Assembly: GCF_020616155.1 (NCBI RefSeq)
Contig: NZ_CP085530.1
Location: forward strand, 2,664,501 to 2,728,500
Source: Vogesella sp. XCS3
GTDB taxonomy: Bacteria > Pseudomonadota > Gammaproteobacteria > Burkholderiales > Chromobacteriaceae
DNA length: 64,000 nt
Direction of reading: 5' to 3'
Shown: positions 61,348 through 64,000 of the stretch, piece after piece
Layout of the letters: every line of letters starts with the position of its first letter
Numbering within the stretch: position 1 is the first letter of the stretch
Notes under the pieces: model-generated
Databases searched by the model: none
The model's input: the letters and a program-made list of their open reading frames with translations, nothing else
What the model was told of the DNA's origin: nothing
Position numbers and translations under genes: made by a program

Positions 61348-62319
61348 TTATTTGCGTTGCGTGGGCGGCTTGTCGGCTTGTTGCAGCAGCTGGCGGGCGT
61401 TTTCCAGCAGCGCGCGGCCCTGGCTTTCGCGCTGGCTGCTGATGTACAGCCAGCCCAGCGCCTGCTGGGTGATGGCGTAGGCGTGGTGCTGGTTGCCCAG
61501 GTTCAGCGCCAGCAGAGTGAGGGCTTGCTGGTATAGCGCCTCGGCGCTGGGGTAGTCCTGCAGGTAGTGGTAGCAGTAAGCCAGCTCGCGCGTAATGATG
61601 GCCGCGTGCAGGCCGTCGGCGTTGCCGCGCCGCGTTTCGCCGTCCAGCGCGCTTTGCAGCAAGCCTATGGCGCGCTCGTATTGCTTTTGCTGCTGCAGTG
61701 CCGCGCCCAGGCGGGCCTGGGTGTAAAGCGTGTCGGGGTGGTCGGCGGGTAGTAGTGCCTGGCGTATGGCCAGTGCCTGCGTCAGGTAGTTGGCCGCTTT
61801 CTCCGGCTGTTGCTGCTGCTGGTAAAACAGGCCCAGCGTATGGCGCGAGTCTGCTGCCGGCAGGCTGGTTTTGCCTGCCAGGCTTTCCCGTACCTGCAAA
61901 GCCGTCTGTAGCTGCGTTTCGGCCGCTGCCGGCTGGCCTGCCTGCGCCAGCAGTCGGGCGTAGGCTTGCTGCGATTCGGCTACCAGCAGGTGGTTCGGCC
62001 CAAAAGCCTGCTGGCGCAGCGCCAGCGCCTGGCTGGCAGCTACGAGGGCGGCGGCGGTTTGCTGGCGGCTGCGCAGCACAAATTGCAGCCGGTGCAATAT
62101 ATCCGCCTGCAGCGCCGGCTGGCTGGCCGGTGCGCGTGCCAGCAAGGCGCGCAGCTGCTGCTCGGACTCCTCCAGCTTGCCCTGCATGGCCGGGCGGGCG
62201 CTGTTTTCCAGCAGGGCCGGTCAGTCGTCCCCGCTGCTGTCAGGCATGGCAGCTACCTGGCCCAGGGCCAGGACGGGTAGCAGTAACAGCAGGGGTAAGG
62301 TGACGCGGGGCTGGGTCAT
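61348..62319 (-). pseudogene. exported TPR protein interrupted by an in-frame TGA
   Basis: ATG 62319 starts a signal peptide (TLPLLLLLPVLALGQVAA) that runs to a TGA at 62221-62223 (codon 33). The same frame continues as PALLENSARPAMQGKLEESE and a long tetratricopeptide array (AESQQAYARLLAQAGQPAAA, LGLFYQQQQQPEKAANYL, LAYCYHYLQDYPSAEALYQQ) to the stop at 61348. So a single stop codon separates export signal from body. Either a recent nonsense mutation, a sequence error, or re-initiation at ATG 62187 giving a cytoplasmic 279-residue protein. Confidence 0.7.
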
Positions 62320-62442
62320 GGCGGGTGTCTGGGTGCAATGCGCCCATTTGACCCTGCCCCCCGCCGCGATGCAAGCGCCGGCGCAGGCGGCTGCGCACGG
62401 TTGATGCTGATAGAATACGGCATTGCCCGCCGGAAACCCGCC

Positions 62443-63678
62443 ATGCCCAGCCCAGCCCGCCTCGTTCGCCCCGCCCTGCTCGCCGCCGCGCTGTGTGCGG
62501 CCAACCTTGCTGTTGCCGCCCAGCCCGCCAGCGCACCGTTTACCCCGGCGCAGCAGCAGGCCATCCGCCAGATCAGCGCCAGTGCCGCCCAGGCGCAAGT
62601 GCCGCTGGTGGCCAGTGCGGCTGCTGCCAGCGTGGCCAAAACTATCGAAGGCGAAAAGCAGGCCATCGATGTGGCCAAGGACGCGCTGGAAGTTGGCCGC
62701 AAGTCGGTGGATTGGTGGCTAACGGCTCTAGGCTTGGTTATGGCTTTGGCAGGTATCGGTCTGTCCGTCTGGTTGAGCCGTAAGCATGATGAAGTAGAGG
62801 TCAAACTGAAGGAGGCTGATGCTGCTAAGCAGAAAGCTGAGATTGCTTTGCGCCACGCAGAGCAGTTGATTGAAAATTTCAGCAAGCAAGCCAGTCTCAT
62901 TCCGAATGCTGATGCAATCTCTGACAAGCTATCGGCCGATGTTCTTGAAAAACTCAAAATGGTAAAGCCACCACAGGTAGTCAAACTGATTGAGCAGGCA
63001 TGGGCCGCGCACCATCAAAAAAACTGGGTTATAGCTAAACCACTATGGGAGCTACTCAGCTTGATCGAGAGTCAGGATGCCAACGTCTGGTTCAACCTGG
63101 CGTATGCCGAACAGCATGCAGGTAAAGACTTCCAGCTCATTTGTGATGGATACCAGCGTTCACATCTTTTGGAGCCGTCCGCGGAAGCCAGCAACAACTG
63201 GGGCAATGCCTTGTCGGATTGGGCTAATACCCTGACGGGCGAGGCACAGCAGCAGCGTTTTGCCGAGGCCGATCAGCGCTATGCCGAGGCAAACCGCCTG
63301 AAACCGTACTTTGCTGAGGCCTACTCTAACTGGGGCAATGCCTTGTTGGATTGGGCGCTTACCTTGCAAGGTGACGAGCGGCAAACCAAGCTTGCCAGAG
63401 CTGAAGAAGTACTACTACTAGCGAAGAATAAGGGTGCGAAGAGCAGCCACTACAACCTCGCCTGCCTGCGCGCCGTACAACAGCGCCCCGACGAAGCCTG
63501 CACATTGTTGAAAGAAACGTATGCCTTGTTGGATGAAATCCGCACCGCCGGTTTGGTGCCCGACTTTGCCCACCTGAGCACCGACCCCCATCTGGAGAAT
63601 CTGCGCGGGCTGGACTGGTTCCAGGCGCTGCTGGAGCAGGTAAAGCAGCAAGAGGCGGGTAAGCAAGGTTCTACGTAA
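62443..63678 (+). CDS. membrane-anchored TPR-like protein
   Basis: 411 residues from ATG 62443. A signal-like N-terminus (LLAAALCAANLAVAA), a membrane helix (WWLTALGLVMALAGIGLSVWL, about 88-108, given in part), a coiled coil (EVKLKEADAAKQKAEIALRH) and then TPR-like repeats (SNWGNALLDWALTLQGDE) with a TPR end-of-group tail (HYNLACLRAVQQRPDEAC, HLENLRGLDWFQALL). From about 62700 to 63480 the GC content falls clearly below the neighbours, so the gene may be a chimera. An alternative start at 62404 exists. Divergent from the broken TPR gene. Confidence 0.75.
   Translation: MPSPARLVRPALLAAALCAANLAVAAQPASAPFTPAQQQAIRQISASAAQAQVPLVASAAAASVAKTIEGEKQAIDVAKDALEVGRKSVDWWLTALGLVMALAGIGLSVWLSRKHDEVEVKLKEADAAKQKAEIALRHAEQLIENFSKQASLIPNADAISDKLSADVLEKLKMVKPPQVVKLIEQAWAAHHQKNWVIAKPLWELLSLIESQDANVWFNLAYAEQHAGKDFQLICDGYQRSHLLEPSAEASNNWGNALSDWANTLTGEAQQQRFAEADQRYAEANRLKPYFAEAYSNWGNALLDWALTLQGDERQTKLARAEEVLLLAKNKGAKSSHYNLACLRAVQQRPDEACTLLKETYALLDEIRTAGLVPDFAHLSTDPHLENLRGLDWFQALLEQVKQQEAGKQGST
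62497..62508 (+). repeat. uptake-word copy GCGGCCAACCTT
   Basis: Exact copy in the signal-peptide part of the TPR-like gene, read as Ala-Ala-Asn-Leu. Confidence 0.6.
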
Positions 63679-63700
63679 ACATTGGTACTGTTTTCATCGC

Positions 63701-63736
63701 AAAAAGGTTGGCCGCATCGCTGCGGCCAACCTTTTT
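63701..63736 (+). terminator. Rho-independent terminator made of two inverted uptake words
   Basis: AAAAAGGTTGGCCGCA, TCGC loop, TGCGGCCAACCTTTTT. Two exact 12-mers (63704-63715 minus, 63722-63733 plus) form the stem, and the run of T completes a bidirectional terminator between the convergent TPR-like and thiC genes. Confidence 0.9.
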
Positions 63737-63751
63737 GTTTCACGTGAAGCA
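63736..63751. promoter_or_regulatory. parS: parS-like site (ParB binding)
   Basis: TGTTTCACGTGAAGCA differs at one base from the conserved bacterial parS TGTTTCACGTGAAACA. It lies in the intergenic space between the terminator and thiC. ParB loading at such sites drives chromosome origin segregation. Confidence 0.75.
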
Positions 63752-63759
63752 ATCGCCGT

Positions 63760-64000
<241 letters not shown>

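Overview
The window is about 64 kb of GC-rich, densely coding bacterial chromosome with no rRNA, tRNA, CRISPR array, phage or complete insertion sequence. It looks like a betaproteobacterium of the order Neisseriales, family Chromobacteriaceae; Vogesella or a close relative is my best guess, not proven. The grounds are a two-gene pyrB-pyrI operon (as in Neisseria, unlike most betaproteobacteria), two FecI/FecR/TonB-receptor iron systems, several methyl-accepting chemotaxis proteins and many cyclic-di-GMP enzymes, and the general protein style. One end of the window carries a near-perfect chromosomal parS site beside thiC, so this end is probably in the origin-proximal part of the chromosome.

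Layout. 1-5.1 kb: the end of a TctD-like response regulator, its TctE-like sensor kinase, and a large PAS/GAF/GGDEF/EAL protein. 5.2-6.9 kb: pyrBI behind an attenuator with a leader peptide. 7.1-11.8 kb: a dCache chemoreceptor, an HD-GYP phosphodiesterase and a PAS-GGDEF cyclase. 11.9-15 kb: cpdB, a MazG-like dCTPase and a glutathione S-transferase, then a 248-bp MITE. 15.3-23.1 kb: an iron-siderophore regulon on the minus strand (FecI, FecR, TonB receptor, binding protein, permease, ATPase, siderophore-interacting reductase), with a Fur box ahead of the sigma factor. 23.2-29.3 kb: small housekeeping genes, a chemoreceptor, then a diheme cytochrome c peroxidase with FNR and PerR-like operators followed by a PerR-like repressor. 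29.3-29.7 kb: a nested inverted-repeat element without genes. 29.7-40.6 kb: cupins, VOC protein, membrane proteins, LysE and TauE exporters, AraC, Lrp and LysR regulators, kynU, a hydrolase and an AAA ATPase. 40.9-43.6 kb: rlhA and small genes. 44.7-47.8 kb: an FtsK-type translocase without membrane segments, coupled to a 40-residue ORF. 48-54.3 kb: a heme-uptake regulon (FecI, FecR, STN-type receptor, heme oxygenase, DUF454-TonB fusion). 54.4-64 kb: GAF-GGDEF cyclase, rRNA methyltransferase, HD-GYP protein with zinc ribbon, Spo0M protein, Sel1 and TPR proteins, and the end of thiC.

The most striking signal is a short word, GCGGCCAACCTT and its complement. I found at least 15 exact copies by eye and several dozen near copies, in genes (in different reading frames) and between genes. 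Neighbouring inverted copies form intergenic hairpins, one of them a complete Rho-independent terminator. This is how DNA uptake sequences behave in Neisseria and Haemophilus, but the word is unlike the Neisseria DUS dialects I know. I propose it as a candidate DNA-uptake word of this lineage.

Other points of interest are the pyrBI leader, the DUF454-TonB fusion inside a heme operon, a 79-bp tandem duplication at the end of that fusion gene, a possible AUA start codon, an in-frame TGA in a TPR gene, the MITE and the parS site.
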